A DNA stretch of 64,000 nucleotides from Solidesulfovibrio sp. (GCF_038562415.1 NZ_JBCFBA010000003.1:26707-90706); one strand, 5' to 3'. Counted from the stretch's first letter, positions 37,976 to 48,318 are shown. Numbers and translations are program-made. The notes: a model not told the origin generated them from the letters alone.

Positions 37976-38824
37976 ATGGCTGAGACGGCGACGCCCGACC
38001 AGGGGTCGTTCCCTTGGCGGATTGCCTGTGGCATGGCGGTGTTGGTCCTGGCCTTGACGGTCATGGCCCTGGCCCAGTCGGGGCACGACGACGATGACCC
38101 GGCGGCCAACCAGATTTTTTCCGGCAGCGCCTTCGGCTATGCCGACGGCCAGGGCCGGCAGGTGCTGGTGCCGGTGGAGACGGGCCTGGCCCGGGGCATG
38201 AAGGGTTTCCGCCAGGCCGTGGCCGCGCCGGGCCAGGTCGTGCCCCTGACCTACGCCGGGGTGCGCCACGGGGACGAACCCGGCGGCGATCCGGCCTTTG
38301 GCGAGGTTTCGGGAGCGCTTTTCGCGGCCGGGACGGCCATGGGGCCGCGGGGCGAGGTGCTGGTGGCCACGGACGGGTTCCTGGCCGAGCGCCGGGTGCT
38401 GGCCGTCACGCCCGTGCCGGCCCGGGAGTGTCCCGCCCGGCTGCGACGGGTCCTGGAGGCCCGGGCCGGACGCGAGGCGGCCTGGTGTCGGGAAGTGGCG
38501 GACGTGGAGGGCGGCGGCGCCCTGGCCTTGGCCCGGTTTGCGCAGAAGGGCCGCGACGAACTGGCCACCCTGGCCTATGCCGACCCCGAGGGCCTGGTTT
38601 TCCTGGACTATCCGGCCACGGCCGATCCCGGTGGCACCTGGCGGCCCGACGACGGCGGGGAATTTCCCCTGGAGGGCTACCGGCCGCTGTTCGCCTTTCG
38701 CACCGCCGACGGGCTGGAGTTGGCCGTGCGCGTCAGCGGCGGCGACGGCGCGGCCATGGAGCTCTACCGCCAGGAGGGCGACGCCTTCGTGCCGTTCGTG
38801 GCCGCCGTCTGGCCGCGGCAATAG
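37976..38824 (+). CDS. Membrane-anchored or exported protein of unknown function
   Basis: A 282-residue protein with one hydrophobic segment at about residues 15-33, so it is either secreted or held by one helix with the rest outside. The segment is followed by an acidic HDDDDP. The rest has mixed alpha/beta character and two lone cysteines around CPARLRRV and WCREV. No family is recognised. GGAGAAGG stands before the ATG. It lies between LysR and a DUF4239-like gene on the same strand with short gaps, suggesting an operon. Confidence 0.65.
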   Translation: MAETATPDQGSFPWRIACGMAVLVLALTVMALAQSGHDDDDPAANQIFSGSAFGYADGQGRQVLVPVETGLARGMKGFRQAVAAPGQVVPLTYAGVRHGDEPGGDPAFGEVSGALFAAGTAMGPRGEVLVATDGFLAERRVLAVTPVPARECPARLRRVLEARAGREAAWCREVADVEGGGALALARFAQKGRDELATLAYADPEGLVFLDYPATADPGGTWRPDDGGEFPLEGYRPLFAFRTADGLELAVRVSGGDGAAMELYRQEGDAFVPFVAAVWPRQ

Positions 38825-38870
38825 GCCGGGGAGCGGCGCCGTCCGCCTGGTCCGGGGACGGGGAGGGCCT

Positions 38871-39635
38871 GTGTACGAGGACGTCAAGTACCTGCTGTTC
38901 GTCTTTTGCGGCGTGGGCCTGGCCCTGGTGGTGCTGCAACTGTTGCGGCGCCGCCGGGAAAGCCCCATGTCCATTGCCGAGCGGACGCTTTTCGCCACCA
39001 ATTACGGCTACTTCACCACCCTCTACACCTTCTTCCTCGGTTTCGCCGTGGTCTCGCTGTGGCAGGACTACAACCGGGCCGACGAGGCCATCACCAACGA
39101 GAGCGACCTGCTTGTGGTGGAATACCGGCTGTCCCTGTCCATGCCCGACACGCAATCCCTGCGCCGGGCCCTGCTTCAGTACGTGGAGTATGTCGGCGAG
39201 GCGGGCTGGAAGGCCATGCGGGCGGGCGACCGTTCCGACGGGGCCGACGCCCTTTACGACGGCATCTGGGACCAGATGCGCCTGGCCGACCCGGGCGCCG
39301 GGCGCGGCCACCGCGTCTACGACCTCATGCTGTCCCGGCTCATCGACCTCAACCGGCTGCGCCACCAGCGGCTGCTGCTTATCGACGGCAACCTCTATAC
39401 CCCCATCTGGGTGATCATCTACATGGGCGTGGTCTTCACCGTGGCCGGCTTCTACTTCATCGAGACCGACCACCGGGGGGCGGACGCCTTTTTCATGGTC
39501 ATGATGCTGGCCATGGTCCTGGGCAACATCTTTCTGCTCTATGAGCTGGACACGCCCTTTTCCGGGCTGATCCGCATCGATCCCGTGAAGTTCGTCAAGG
39601 CCGCCGCGGCCATGCGGGCCCTGGGCGGCCTGTAG
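38871..39635 (+). CDS. DUF4239 (bestrophin-like) membrane protein
   Basis: A 254-residue membrane protein that starts at GTG with GGGAGG five bases upstream. Two N-terminal helices (KYLLFVFCGVGLALVVLQLL and YFTTLYTFFLGFAVVSLW) are followed by a helical cytoplasmic part and two helices near residues 180-225. The pattern, with ADEAITNESDLL after the second helix, matches the DUF4239 group, which is distantly like bestrophin anion channels. The role in bacteria is not established. It is 46 bases downstream of the unknown exported protein. Confidence 0.68.
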   Translation: MYEDVKYLLFVFCGVGLALVVLQLLRRRRESPMSIAERTLFATNYGYFTTLYTFFLGFAVVSLWQDYNRADEAITNESDLLVVEYRLSLSMPDTQSLRRALLQYVEYVGEAGWKAMRAGDRSDGADALYDGIWDQMRLADPGAGRGHRVYDLMLSRLIDLNRLRHQRLLLIDGNLYTPIWVIIYMGVVFTVAGFYFIETDHRGADAFFMVMMLAMVLGNIFLLYELDTPFSGLIRIDPVKFVKAAAAMRALGGL

Positions 39636-39667
39636 CCCCGGCGCGAACCGATTTGTGGAGGCAACCG

Positions 39668-39925
39668 ATGACGCATGACGATACACCGGCCCGGCCGGGC
39701 GAACCGGCCGAGGTGGCCTGGCTGCGCCGGGACGGCCTGTCGGCCATCCGGGCCTGGCGGGAGCATCTGGGCGTGTCCCGGGAGGAGCTGGCCCGGCGCC
39801 TGGGCGTCGCGCCGGCGGCCGTGGCCCAGTTCGAGGCGGGCAAGGCCCGGCCCCGGGCGGCCACCCTCAAGAAGGTCGCCGCCGCCCTGGACGTGGACTG
39901 GGAAGTCCTGCGGGAACCGGCGTGA
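39668..39925 (+). CDS. Small XRE-type helix-turn-helix protein
   Basis: An 85-residue DNA-binding protein. The single HTH_3 domain spans residues 25-80 with IRAWREHLGVSREELARRLG as first helices, VAPAAVAQFEAGKARPR as the recognition part, and LKKVAAALDVDWEVL as the last helix. GTGGAGG precedes ATG 39668. It follows the DUF4239 gene after 32 bases. No toxin gene is adjacent, so it is probably a stand-alone regulator and not an antitoxin. Confidence 0.8.
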   Translation: MTHDDTPARPGEPAEVAWLRRDGLSAIRAWREHLGVSREELARRLGVAPAAVAQFEAGKARPRAATLKKVAAALDVDWEVLREPA

Positions 39926-39939
39926 GCCGAAACGCCGCC

Positions 39940-39972
39940 GCGCCCCGGGGCGGCCTGGCCGCCCCGGGGCGC
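39940..39972. terminator. Strong GC hairpin between convergent genes
   Basis: Fourteen-base perfect arms (GCGCCCCGGGGCGG and its complement) with a five-base loop CCTGG. It lies between the XRE gene and a lipoprotein gene that converge. There is no T run, so it may stop polymerase in both directions with help from Rho, or protect 3' ends. Confidence 0.6.
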
Positions 39973-39992
39973 GCAAAGGCGGAACACCCGCC

Positions 39993-40466
39993 TTACTGCT
40001 GCGGGTTGTAGACCTGGAACGTCTTTTTCACCGACGAGCCGTCCTCGGCCACGGCCGTCAGCGTCCAGTCGCCGCTGGCCATTTCCCATTCCTTCTCGAA
40101 GGTGAAGGTGCAGTTGTATTCCTTGCCCGTGGCCACGTCGACCGTGGACTCGGTGTTGAAGACCACGGCGTTTTTGGCCGGATCGATGATGCCCGGCGAG
40201 GCGGTGATGATTTTCACCTTGGAGCTGCCGCCCTCGGGTTTGAGGGTGCGAAAGCGCATGCCGAAGGTGGTGCCGAGCTTGCGGGGCACGGCGGTGGTGG
40301 ACAGGGTCAGGCCGCCGTTGGCATCGTAGATGCCGCTGTCGACCAGGACGATGGTCGGTTCCTGCGGTTTCTCGTCCTTGCCGCCGAAGCCGAAGAAATT
40401 GAGCGTCGAGGAACAGGAAGCCAGAAGCAGGCATAGAATCGGCAAGAAAGCGTACAGACGTTTCAC
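39993..40466 (-). CDS. Lipoprotein of unknown function
   Basis: A 157-residue lipid-anchored protein. The signal peptide ends in the lipobox LLASC. The mature part begins with a Gly/Phe patch, then alternating strands (TIVLVDSGIYDANGGLTLS, TVDVATGKEYNCTFTFEKEW, DWTLTAVAEDG) suggest an immunoglobulin-like sandwich. GTG 40466 is chosen because GGAGG lies seven bases upstream; the ATG six bases earlier would directly abut that GGAGG. No family was recognised. Fold and export are visible, the task is not. Confidence 0.7.
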   Translation of the reverse strand: MKRLYAFLPILCLLLASCSSTLNFFGFGGKDEKPQEPTIVLVDSGIYDANGGLTLSTTAVPRKLGTTFGMRFRTLKPEGGSSKVKIITASPGIIDPAKNAVVFNTESTVDVATGKEYNCTFTFEKEWEMASGDWTLTAVAEDGSSVKKTFQVYNPQQ

Positions 40467-40563
40467 GCGCATCCTCCACAAGGCCCGGAAAAGGCCGTAT
40501 GATCGTAGTCCATGCACACATGGCCTCAAGCGTCGCCGCTGTCAAGGGAGCGCCGGGCCGATG

Positions 40564-41049
40564 TCAGGCCCGGGGCGCCTTGCCGAAGCACAGGGCGGCC
40601 AGAGGCGTGGTTTCCGCGAAAAAGGCGTCCAGTTCCGGCCGCTGGTCCGCCGCCAGACGCAGCCCGGACACGGGCAGCGGCCCGGGGCTGCCGCCGTACA
40701 GGGTCACGGCCCGGTCGATACAGGAGGCCGGCACGAAATCGGCCGTCAGTTGCAGCCGCGTACCGGTCGCCTCCTCGAACACCGACAGCGGGCGGGTGAA
40801 ACGCGCCTTGCCCGGCCCGAGCACCAGGTTGCCCGTGCGCGCGAGCGTCTCCTCCACCCGTCCCGGCGGCACGGCCGCCCATTTGCCGAGCAGCTCGTGG
40901 AAAAGCGGGCGCAGGGCCAGGTAGTAGAACGGGTCCAGCTTGAGCGCCGCCGAGGCCCCGGGGACGTTCAGGATCGACGGGGTTTCGGCGTAGGCCCGGC
41001 CAAGGGCCTGTTCCAGCCGGGTCAGGATGTCGGCGTAGTCCACGAGCAT
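40564..41049 (-). CDS. Hypothetical protein, third gene of the ParB-like/SPL-like operon
   Basis: A 161-residue protein that I do not recognise. It is mixed alpha/beta without signal or membrane segment; phrases include DPFYYLALRPLFHELLGKWAAVPPG and ATGTRLQLTADFVPASCID. Its start lies 28 bases inside the 3' end of the SPL-like gene, with GGAGG nine bases upstream, so its translation is coupled. That tight link makes it a likely partner of the radical-SAM enzyme. Confidence 0.7.
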   Translation of the reverse strand: MLVDYADILTRLEQALGRAYAETPSILNVPGASAALKLDPFYYLALRPLFHELLGKWAAVPPGRVEETLARTGNLVLGPGKARFTRPLSVFEEATGTRLQLTADFVPASCIDRAVTLYGGSPGPLPVSGLRLAADQRPELDAFFAETTPLAALCFGKAPRA

Positions 41050-42146
41050 GACGGCGCACCTCCACGGTTGCGGGCCGCGTCGAGCAGATGGGCGCAAAGG
41101 CCTCCCAGATCCCGGGTCGTGCGCCCGAACACCTCGCGCCAGACCTCGTCCGACTCCATACAGAAATAGAGGCCGTTGGTGAAGCCGTGCCGGGCCAGGC
41201 GCTCGGCCATGAAACGGAATTGCCGCACGCGAAGGGGCCGCAAGAGCCGCTTCTTGCCGTCGGCGCCGAGGGTGAATTCCCCCAGCATGAAAAGCGGCAG
41301 CTCCCGCCCCTCGGCCAGCAGGCGTCCGGGCAGCTCCGGCAGGCAGCGAAACGAGCCCAGGCTCATGTAGGCGATGTCCGCCGGCGCAAGGAAATCGAAG
41401 ATCATGTCGATGGTGGCCCCGTAGCCCGCTTCCCAGCCCGGATAATGGCAGATGGGGTCGAAGTGCAGGCAGACGCGAAAACCGGCGGCCACGCAGGTTC
41501 GGGCCGCCGTCAGCCGCGCTTCGAGAGAGGCCGTGCCGCGCTCCTGGCCGGCCACGATGTCCGGGGCGTTGAGCGACCAGGCCGGCAGCACCCGGTTGGG
41601 CCTGGGATCGGCGGCCAGCCAGGACAGGTCGGCGGTCTTGGACTTGAGCTCCACGGTCACGTTGTCATAGCCCTTGAGAAAACCCAGGATCTCGCGGGTG
41701 TGGCCGGTGATGGGCTCCAGGGCCAGCGAGTCGGCGAACTGGCCCGTGCCGACCCGGAAAAGCCGGCTGCGGTCGCGGCCGAAGGTCGCCCCCAGCTCGG
41801 CGAACATGGCCTCGGTATTGGCGAAGGCGGTCAGGGTGCGGTCCCGGAAATAGGCCCGCAGGATGCAGTACGAGCAGTCCATGGGGCAGTTCTCGCCGAT
41901 GTGCACGATCTGGTAGCCGCAGCAGCGGTAGTGGCGGGTGGCCGGGCAGGGGCGCAGAAACCGCCCCTTGTGGGCCTTGATGTGCAGCGCCCGGCCGCCG
42001 CCCGGGGCCTCGGGCAGGGGCTCGCCCGGGGCCAGGACCACCCGGGCCGCGCCCGGCAGGGCGGCCGCCGCCCGGGCGGCCATGACCGAGCCGGCCACCC
42101 CGGCGTCCACGGCGAGCAGCGTGATGTTCCAGGGCGGCGCCGTCAT
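41022..42146 (-). CDS. Spore photoproduct lyase-like radical SAM protein
   Basis: A 374-residue radical SAM enzyme. The cluster motif is C87-PMD-C91-SY-C94, preceded by LRPCPATRHYRCCGYQIVHI, a phrase typical of the spore photoproduct lyase (SplB) group, and followed by ILRAYF. A second half with DPICHYPGWEAGY and SLGSFR also fits the group. True SplB repairs a thymine dimer in spores; this organism is not expected to sporulate, so the DNA or RNA lesion, or some other substrate, is open. The start overlaps the stop of the ParB-like gene as ATGA, and its end overlaps the next gene by 28 bases. Confidence 0.85.
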   Translation of the reverse strand: MTAPPWNITLLAVDAGVAGSVMAARAAAALPGAARVVLAPGEPLPEAPGGGRALHIKAHKGRFLRPCPATRHYRCCGYQIVHIGENCPMDCSYCILRAYFRDRTLTAFANTEAMFAELGATFGRDRSRLFRVGTGQFADSLALEPITGHTREILGFLKGYDNVTVELKSKTADLSWLAADPRPNRVLPAWSLNAPDIVAGQERGTASLEARLTAARTCVAAGFRVCLHFDPICHYPGWEAGYGATIDMIFDFLAPADIAYMSLGSFRCLPELPGRLLAEGRELPLFMLGEFTLGADGKKRLLRPLRVRQFRFMAERLARHGFTNGLYFCMESDEVWREVFGRTTRDLGGLCAHLLDAARNRGGAPSCSWTTPTS

Positions 42147-43141
42147 GCCGGGGTCCCTCCGTCCTCGTTGCGGGCCACGGTCAGCAGGCGCGGCAGTTCG
42201 GGCGCGGCGGCCATGGCCGCGATGTCGGCGGCGATGCGGGCCAGTTCGGTCGGGCTCCTGGCCGTGGCCGTGACCGTCACGGCGTCGGCCTCGAAACCCT
42301 GGCTGGGGGTCAGGCGCACCTTGCTGCCCCGGGGGGTGACGGCCCGGCTTAAGGCCGAAAACCGGGCCTCCAGGGTGGTGGTGGCCGGATAGCGCGCCCG
42401 CCGCAGCGCCGCCAACACCCCGGCGCACAAATCGTTGGGCGAAAGCCCCCGGCCGGGCAGGCTCAAGGCCCCGGACCGGCCCAGGACGGCGGGCAGGCCT
42501 TCCCCGGCCAGGGCCGCCGCCTCGGTCAGCCAGGCGAGCGCGTTGTCGAGGTTGGCCCGGGACCAGCGCACGGCCCGAAGAAGCGGCGCAAGCGCCGCAA
42601 GCGCATCGCCGTCCAGGGCCGCCAACCGCCCCGCCGCGCCGAGCGGCAGGTGACCCGAGGCCAGCAGCCCGTCCAGGGACGGCGGCAGCCGCAGCCACTG
42701 GGCAACGAGGCGTTCCCGGCGGTCGCCTTCCCCGAAAAGGCGTGGCGCGGCCAGGCGTTCGAAGGCCTCGGGGCCGCCCTCGGCCGTGAAATAGCGCCCG
42801 GCGGCCACGGCCATGGCGTCGGTGACGGCGCGTCCCTGGTTGGAGGCCAGGTAGCAAAGCCCCAGGCGCAGGCCCTGGGGCAAGCCGGCCAGGCCCGGTT
42901 CCAGGTCGCTTGGGTCCAGGGTCACGGCGAGCAGCGCGCGGCCGCGCATCTCCCGCAGGGCGGCGGCCCGGCGCGAGCCGGCGGCCAGGATGGGCCGGCC
43001 GTCGGTGGCGAAGGCCAGGGCCGGGGTGAGCTGGCCCAGGCTGGCCAGGGACTGGCTCAGGGCGGCGTCGGGCGGCGCGAACCAGAACAGGTGGGGCGCG
43101 TCGAGGTCCAGGTCGCGAGGGTGTAAAAAGAGTGGCTGCAC
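42143..43141 (-). CDS. ParB/Spo0J N-domain-like protein
   Basis: A 332-residue protein. The first 85 residues look like a ParB N-terminal nuclease-like domain: LHPRDLDLD, a stretch about testing neighbours (LSQSLASLGQLTPALAF) and GSRRAAALREM, where the GxRR box is typical and binds CTP or DNA in ParB. The rest is mostly Ala/Leu-rich helices. There is no ParA gene beside it, so a role in chromosome partition is unlikely. GTG 43141 is used; the ribosome site is poor and a TTG further upstream cannot be excluded. It is first of a three-gene overlapping operon with the SPL-like enzyme. Confidence 0.72.
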   Translation of the reverse strand: MQPLFLHPRDLDLDAPHLFWFAPPDAALSQSLASLGQLTPALAFATDGRPILAAGSRRAAALREMRGRALLAVTLDPSDLEPGLAGLPQGLRLGLCYLASNQGRAVTDAMAVAAGRYFTAEGGPEAFERLAAPRLFGEGDRRERLVAQWLRLPPSLDGLLASGHLPLGAAGRLAALDGDALAALAPLLRAVRWSRANLDNALAWLTEAAALAGEGLPAVLGRSGALSLPGRGLSPNDLCAGVLAALRRARYPATTTLEARFSALSRAVTPRGSKVRLTPSQGFEADAVTVTATARSPTELARIAADIAAMAAAPELPRLLTVARNEDGGTPA

Positions 43142-43502
43142 GGTGTCGGTTTTCTTACGGTTTTTCCGTAGAATACATGATTTCAAGGAGTTGTCGTCTT
43201 GACAAGGGGGCGACGCCTGCCCCAGTATGCCCGAACTCGCGCAAAAGCCAAGGGCCTGCAATGGCCTCTGATCGCGGGTTCCGCTCTTTCTCTTATTTGG
43301 TTCGCAAAGACTCCAGGCCGCCTTCCCGGCGGCTGGCGATACGGCGCGCGCGGTCCGCCCGGCGGGACCGCCTCCTGGCGCGCCCCGGGACATCCTCGCA
43401 CGAAACCGCGCGTTTTTTGCGGATGCGCCGAAAGCGTCTTTGGGTTTGCACACATGTCGGCATGTTGAGCACGTACCGAACGCGACAACAAGGGAGAAGG
43501 GA
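43142..43502. other. Divergent control region between the ParB-like and EF-G-like genes
   Basis: About 360 bases without a gene. A small palindrome TACGG-TTTTT-CCGTA at 43156-43170 lies 15 bases before the ParB-like start and could be an operator or message hairpin. GGGAGAAGG before the EF-G-like ATG is clear. No confident -35/-10 pair was found for either direction. Confidence 0.5.
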
Positions 43503-45575
43503 ATGTCGGACAACCTTGCCAGCCAACGCACCTATGCGCTGATCGGTCATGGCGGCTGCGGCAAAACCTCGGTGGCGGAGATGCTCCTTTTCACCACCAA
43601 TGCCGTAGCCCGCCTTGGCAAGATCGAGGAGGGAACCACGGCGCTCGACTACGAGCCCGAGGAAGTCAAACGCCGGGGCAGCACACAACCCGGCCTGGCC
43701 ACCTACCTGTTCAACAAGAACCGGCATTTCCTTCTGGACGTCCCGGGCGACGGCAGCTTCAACGGCGACCTGCCCTTTCTGCTGCGGGCCGTGGACGGCG
43801 TCATCTTCGTGGTCGACGCCGTGGACGGCGTCAAGCCCCTGACCAGGAAACTCTGGGGCGAAGTGGCCAAACTGGGCCTGCCCGCCGTCTTTTTCATCAA
43901 CAAGATGGACCGCGACCGGGCCGATTTCGACATGGCGCTTTCCGGCATCCGCGAGAAGCTCGGCGTCAAGACCTACATCCAGAACCTGCCCATCGGGGCC
44001 AAGGAAAACTTCAAGGGCGTGGTCAACATCCTTGAGGGCAAGGCCTATCTTTTCGACGACAAGGGCGGCGCCACCGAAGGCCCTGTCCCCGACGACATGG
44101 CCGACGAGGTCGAGACGCTTCGCGAGACCATGGTCGAGGAGATCGCCGTGGCCGACGAGCAGCTCATGGAGCGCTACCTCGAAGGCGAGGAGATCTCCAC
44201 CGAGGAGCTTTTGGCCACGGTCCACAAGGCCACGCTGTCCGGCCAGCTGTGCCCGGTGTGCTGCGGTTCGGCGCTCAAAAACATGGGCGGCGCCCGCCTG
44301 TTGGCCGCCGTGCAGAACTTCCTGCCCGGCCCCCTGGAAGGGGCCGAGGGCCAAAAGACCATCACGACGGCCGACGGCGAGGAAATTCCCGTGTCCGAGA
44401 CCGGCCCGGTGGTGGCGTTCGTGTTCAAGACCCTCTTCGATCCCTTCGCCGGCCAGCTGTCGATGACGCGCGTGCTGACCGGAACGCTGGCTCCCAACCA
44501 GGACCTGCAAAATCCCGTCACCGACACCCTGGAGCGCGCCGGCCAGATTCTGTTGCCGCTCGGCAAGGAGACCGTGATCTCCAAGGAGCCGGCCGGCCCG
44601 GGTTCCATCGTGGCCCTGGCCAAGCTCAAGGACACGGGCACCGGGGACACCCTGAGCGACCCCAAAAAGCCCGTGACCGTGACCAAGCCGGTCCTGCCGC
44701 CGCCCATGATCTCCTACGCCCTGGCCCCGGCGGAAAAGGGCGACGAGGACAAGGTCTTCGCGGCCATGTCCAAGCTGCTCGACGAGGACATCACGCTGTC
44801 CATCACCCGCGACGAGGAGACCGGCGACATCCTGCTGTCCGGCATGGGCCAGACGCACCTGGAGACGGCCGTGGAGAAGGCCAAGCGCCGCTTCAAGGTC
44901 AGCCCGGTGCTGAAAGCCCCGAAGATTCCCTACCGCGAGTCGGTCAAGGGCAAGGTCGAGGTCCAGGGCCGGCACAAGAAGCAGACCGGCGGCCGGGGCC
45001 AGTTCGGCGACTGCTGGATTCGCATGGAGGGCCAGCCGCGCGGCGCGGGCTACGAGTTCGTGGACGCCATCGTCGGCGGCGCCATCCCGCGCCAGTACAT
45101 CCCGGCCGTGGACAAGGGCGTGGTGGAATCGGCCGCGCGCGGCTACGTGGCCGGCTATCCCATGGTCGACTTCAAGGTGACGCTCTACGACGGCACCTTC
45201 CACACCGTGGACTCCTCGGAAATGGCGTTTAAGATCGCCGGCTCCATCGCCTTCAAGGCGGCCTGCGAGAAACTCAAGATATCGCTGCTCGAACCCATCG
45301 TGCTCGTGTCCGTGAGCTGCCCGGACGAGTACATGGGCGACATCATCGGCGACCTGTCCAGCCGGCGCGGCAAGGTGCTGGGCTCGGACTCCACCGGCGG
45401 CATCACCGAGATCCAGGCCCACGTGCCCATGGCCGAGATGCAGGAATACGCCAAGACCTTGAGCTCCATGACCGGCGGCCAGGGCGCCTTCACCATGGCC
45501 TTCGACCACTACGAGGAATGCCCGCCGCCCATCGCCGAAAAGGTGATCGCGGAGAGCAAGAAGAAGGAAGAATAG
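43503..45575 (+). CDS. Elongation factor G paralogue (EF-G2-like)
   Basis: A 690-residue translational GTPase-like protein. It has the five-domain EF-G layout, but the motifs depart from housekeeping EF-G. The P-loop is GHGGCGKTS, G3 reads DVPGDGSF in place of DTPGH so the catalytic His is missing, and G4 is NKMD. GGRGQFGDCWI in domain IV and the C-terminal LEPIVLVSVSCPDEYMGDIIGDLSSRRG are well kept. These traits match the EF-G2 paralogues known from Thermus and other bacteria, whose role in growth or stress is unclear. A short hairpin follows the stop. A second, canonical EF-G must exist outside the window. Confidence 0.9.
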   Translation: MSDNLASQRTYALIGHGGCGKTSVAEMLLFTTNAVARLGKIEEGTTALDYEPEEVKRRGSTQPGLATYLFNKNRHFLLDVPGDGSFNGDLPFLLRAVDGVIFVVDAVDGVKPLTRKLWGEVAKLGLPAVFFINKMDRDRADFDMALSGIREKLGVKTYIQNLPIGAKENFKGVVNILEGKAYLFDDKGGATEGPVPDDMADEVETLRETMVEEIAVADEQLMERYLEGEEISTEELLATVHKATLSGQLCPVCCGSALKNMGGARLLAAVQNFLPGPLEGAEGQKTITTADGEEIPVSETGPVVAFVFKTLFDPFAGQLSMTRVLTGTLAPNQDLQNPVTDTLERAGQILLPLGKETVISKEPAGPGSIVALAKLKDTGTGDTLSDPKKPVTVTKPVLPPPMISYALAPAEKGDEDKVFAAMSKLLDEDITLSITRDEETGDILLSGMGQTHLETAVEKAKRRFKVSPVLKAPKIPYRESVKGKVEVQGRHKKQTGGRGQFGDCWIRMEGQPRGAGYEFVDAIVGGAIPRQYIPAVDKGVVESAARGYVAGYPMVDFKVTLYDGTFHTVDSSEMAFKIAGSIAFKAACEKLKISLLEPIVLVSVSCPDEYMGDIIGDLSSRRGKVLGSDSTGGITEIQAHVPMAEMQEYAKTLSSMTGGQGAFTMAFDHYEECPPPIAEKVIAESKKKEE

Positions 45576-45580
45576 GGGAA

Positions 45581-45597
45581 GTGGGGCGGCGCCCCAC
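45581..45597 (+). terminator. Short GC hairpin after the EF-G2-like gene
   Basis: Arms GTGGGGC and GCCCCAC around GGC, six bases after the stop. There is no T run, so read-through into the sigma-54 regulator gene is possible. Confidence 0.35.
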
Positions 45598-45654
45598 GCC
45601 CCGCCGGGGGGCCATGGAACCATGTTGCCCCCCGGCTTCCTTTCCACAACCGCC

Positions 45655-47064
<1,410 letters not shown>

Positions 47065-47100
47065 CTTGCCAGCGCGTCGCGTCTCCCGTACCGTCGGGCC

Positions 47101-48318
47101 ATGGACGCCCCCCTCTTGACGCTCAAAAACAACGAGGAACGCCGCCTCCGTGCCGGACACCTGTGGGTGTTCAGCAACGAGGTGGACACGAAAAAAACAC
47201 CGCTCACCGCCTTCACGCCCGGCCAGGCGGCCGTGGTCACGGCCTCGCGGGGCCGGCCCCTGGGGATCGCCACGGTCAACCCCGGCTCGCTCATCTGCGC
47301 CCGGGTCATGGACCGCGACCCCGAAACCCGCCTGGACGTCGCTTTTTTCCGGGGCCGGCTGCGCGACGCGTTGGCTCTGCGGGGGCGTTTTTACGCCACC
47401 CCCCATTACCGGCTGCTTTTTTCCGAGGGCGACCACGTGCCGGGGCTCATCCTCGACCGCTACGGCGACGTGGTCGTGGGCCAGCTGACCACGGCCGGAA
47501 CGGACGGGCTTCGCGACGTGATCCTGGAGGCGATCGTGGCGGAAACCGCGCCGCGCGCCGTCCTCTGGCGAAACGACACCGGCGCCCGCGACCTGGAGGG
47601 CCTGCCCCGGGCCGTGGAGACGGCATACGGCCAGGCACCCGAAACGCTGGAGATCAACGAGGACGGCGCCCTGTTCGCCGTGCCGGCCCTGGCCGGCCAG
47701 AAAACCGGCTGGTTTTACGACATGCGCGAAAACCGCACGGCCCTGTGCCAGCTCGTCGCCGGCCGCACGGTGCTCGATCTGTTCGCCTATGCCGGGGCCT
47801 TTTCCGTGCGCGCCGCCCTGGCCGGGGCGGCTGCGGCCGTGTGCCTGGATTCCTCGGAGACGGCCCGGGCCATGGCCGCGGCCAACGCCGCCCGAAACGG
47901 CGTGGCCGGCCAGGTCGAAACCGTGCGCGCCGACGCGGCCGCCTACCTGGAGGAATGCGCCGCCGCCGGCCGGACCTTCGACGTCGTCAGCCTCGATCCG
48001 CCGGCCCTGGTCAAGCGCAAGAAAGACCTGGAGGCGGGACTCAAAGCCTATGAGCGCCTCAACCGCCTGGCCATGGACGTGCTGGCCGACGACGGCATCC
48101 TCATGACCTGCTCGTGCTCCCAGCACGTGGACGCCTGGGAACTGCGCCGGGTGGCCCTGCGGGCGGCCAATGCCGCCGGCCGGCGGGCCCAGGTGCTGGC
48201 CCAGGGCCGGCAGGGGCCCGACCATCCGGCCCATCCGGCCATGGCCGAGACGGCTTACCTCAAGTCCTTCACCCTGCGGCTGTTGCGGAACGCTCCGGCA
48301 TCGGGCCCTGGGAAATGA
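47101..48318 (+). CDS. rlmI: Class I rRNA large-subunit methyltransferase, RlmI-like
   Basis: A 405-residue SAM-dependent methyltransferase. The N-terminal PUA-type RNA-binding domain covers about 1-80 (EERRLRAGHLWVFSNEV). A linker domain follows, then the Rossmann domain with QKTGWFYDMRENR, VLDLFAYAGAFSV and catalytic region LDPPALVK. This is the RlmI/YccW layout, which methylates C5 of a 23S rRNA cytosine (m5C1962 in E. coli). Length is normal. It starts 36 bases after the sigma-54 regulator. A hairpin terminator lies 120 bases beyond its stop. The exact target base is inferred. Confidence 0.88.
   Translation: MDAPLLTLKNNEERRLRAGHLWVFSNEVDTKKTPLTAFTPGQAAVVTASRGRPLGIATVNPGSLICARVMDRDPETRLDVAFFRGRLRDALALRGRFYATPHYRLLFSEGDHVPGLILDRYGDVVVGQLTTAGTDGLRDVILEAIVAETAPRAVLWRNDTGARDLEGLPRAVETAYGQAPETLEINEDGALFAVPALAGQKTGWFYDMRENRTALCQLVAGRTVLDLFAYAGAFSVRAALAGAAAAVCLDSSETARAMAAANAARNGVAGQVETVRADAAAYLEECAAAGRTFDVVSLDPPALVKRKKDLEAGLKAYERLNRLAMDVLADDGILMTCSCSQHVDAWELRRVALRAANAAGRRAQVLAQGRQGPDHPAHPAMAETAYLKSFTLRLLRNAPASGPGK

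Noticed and set aside
42143..43141. ParB as a partitioning protein
   Set aside because: No ParA gene and no parS-like site was noticed, and the neighbours are a radical SAM enzyme and an unknown protein, so a partition role is not supported.
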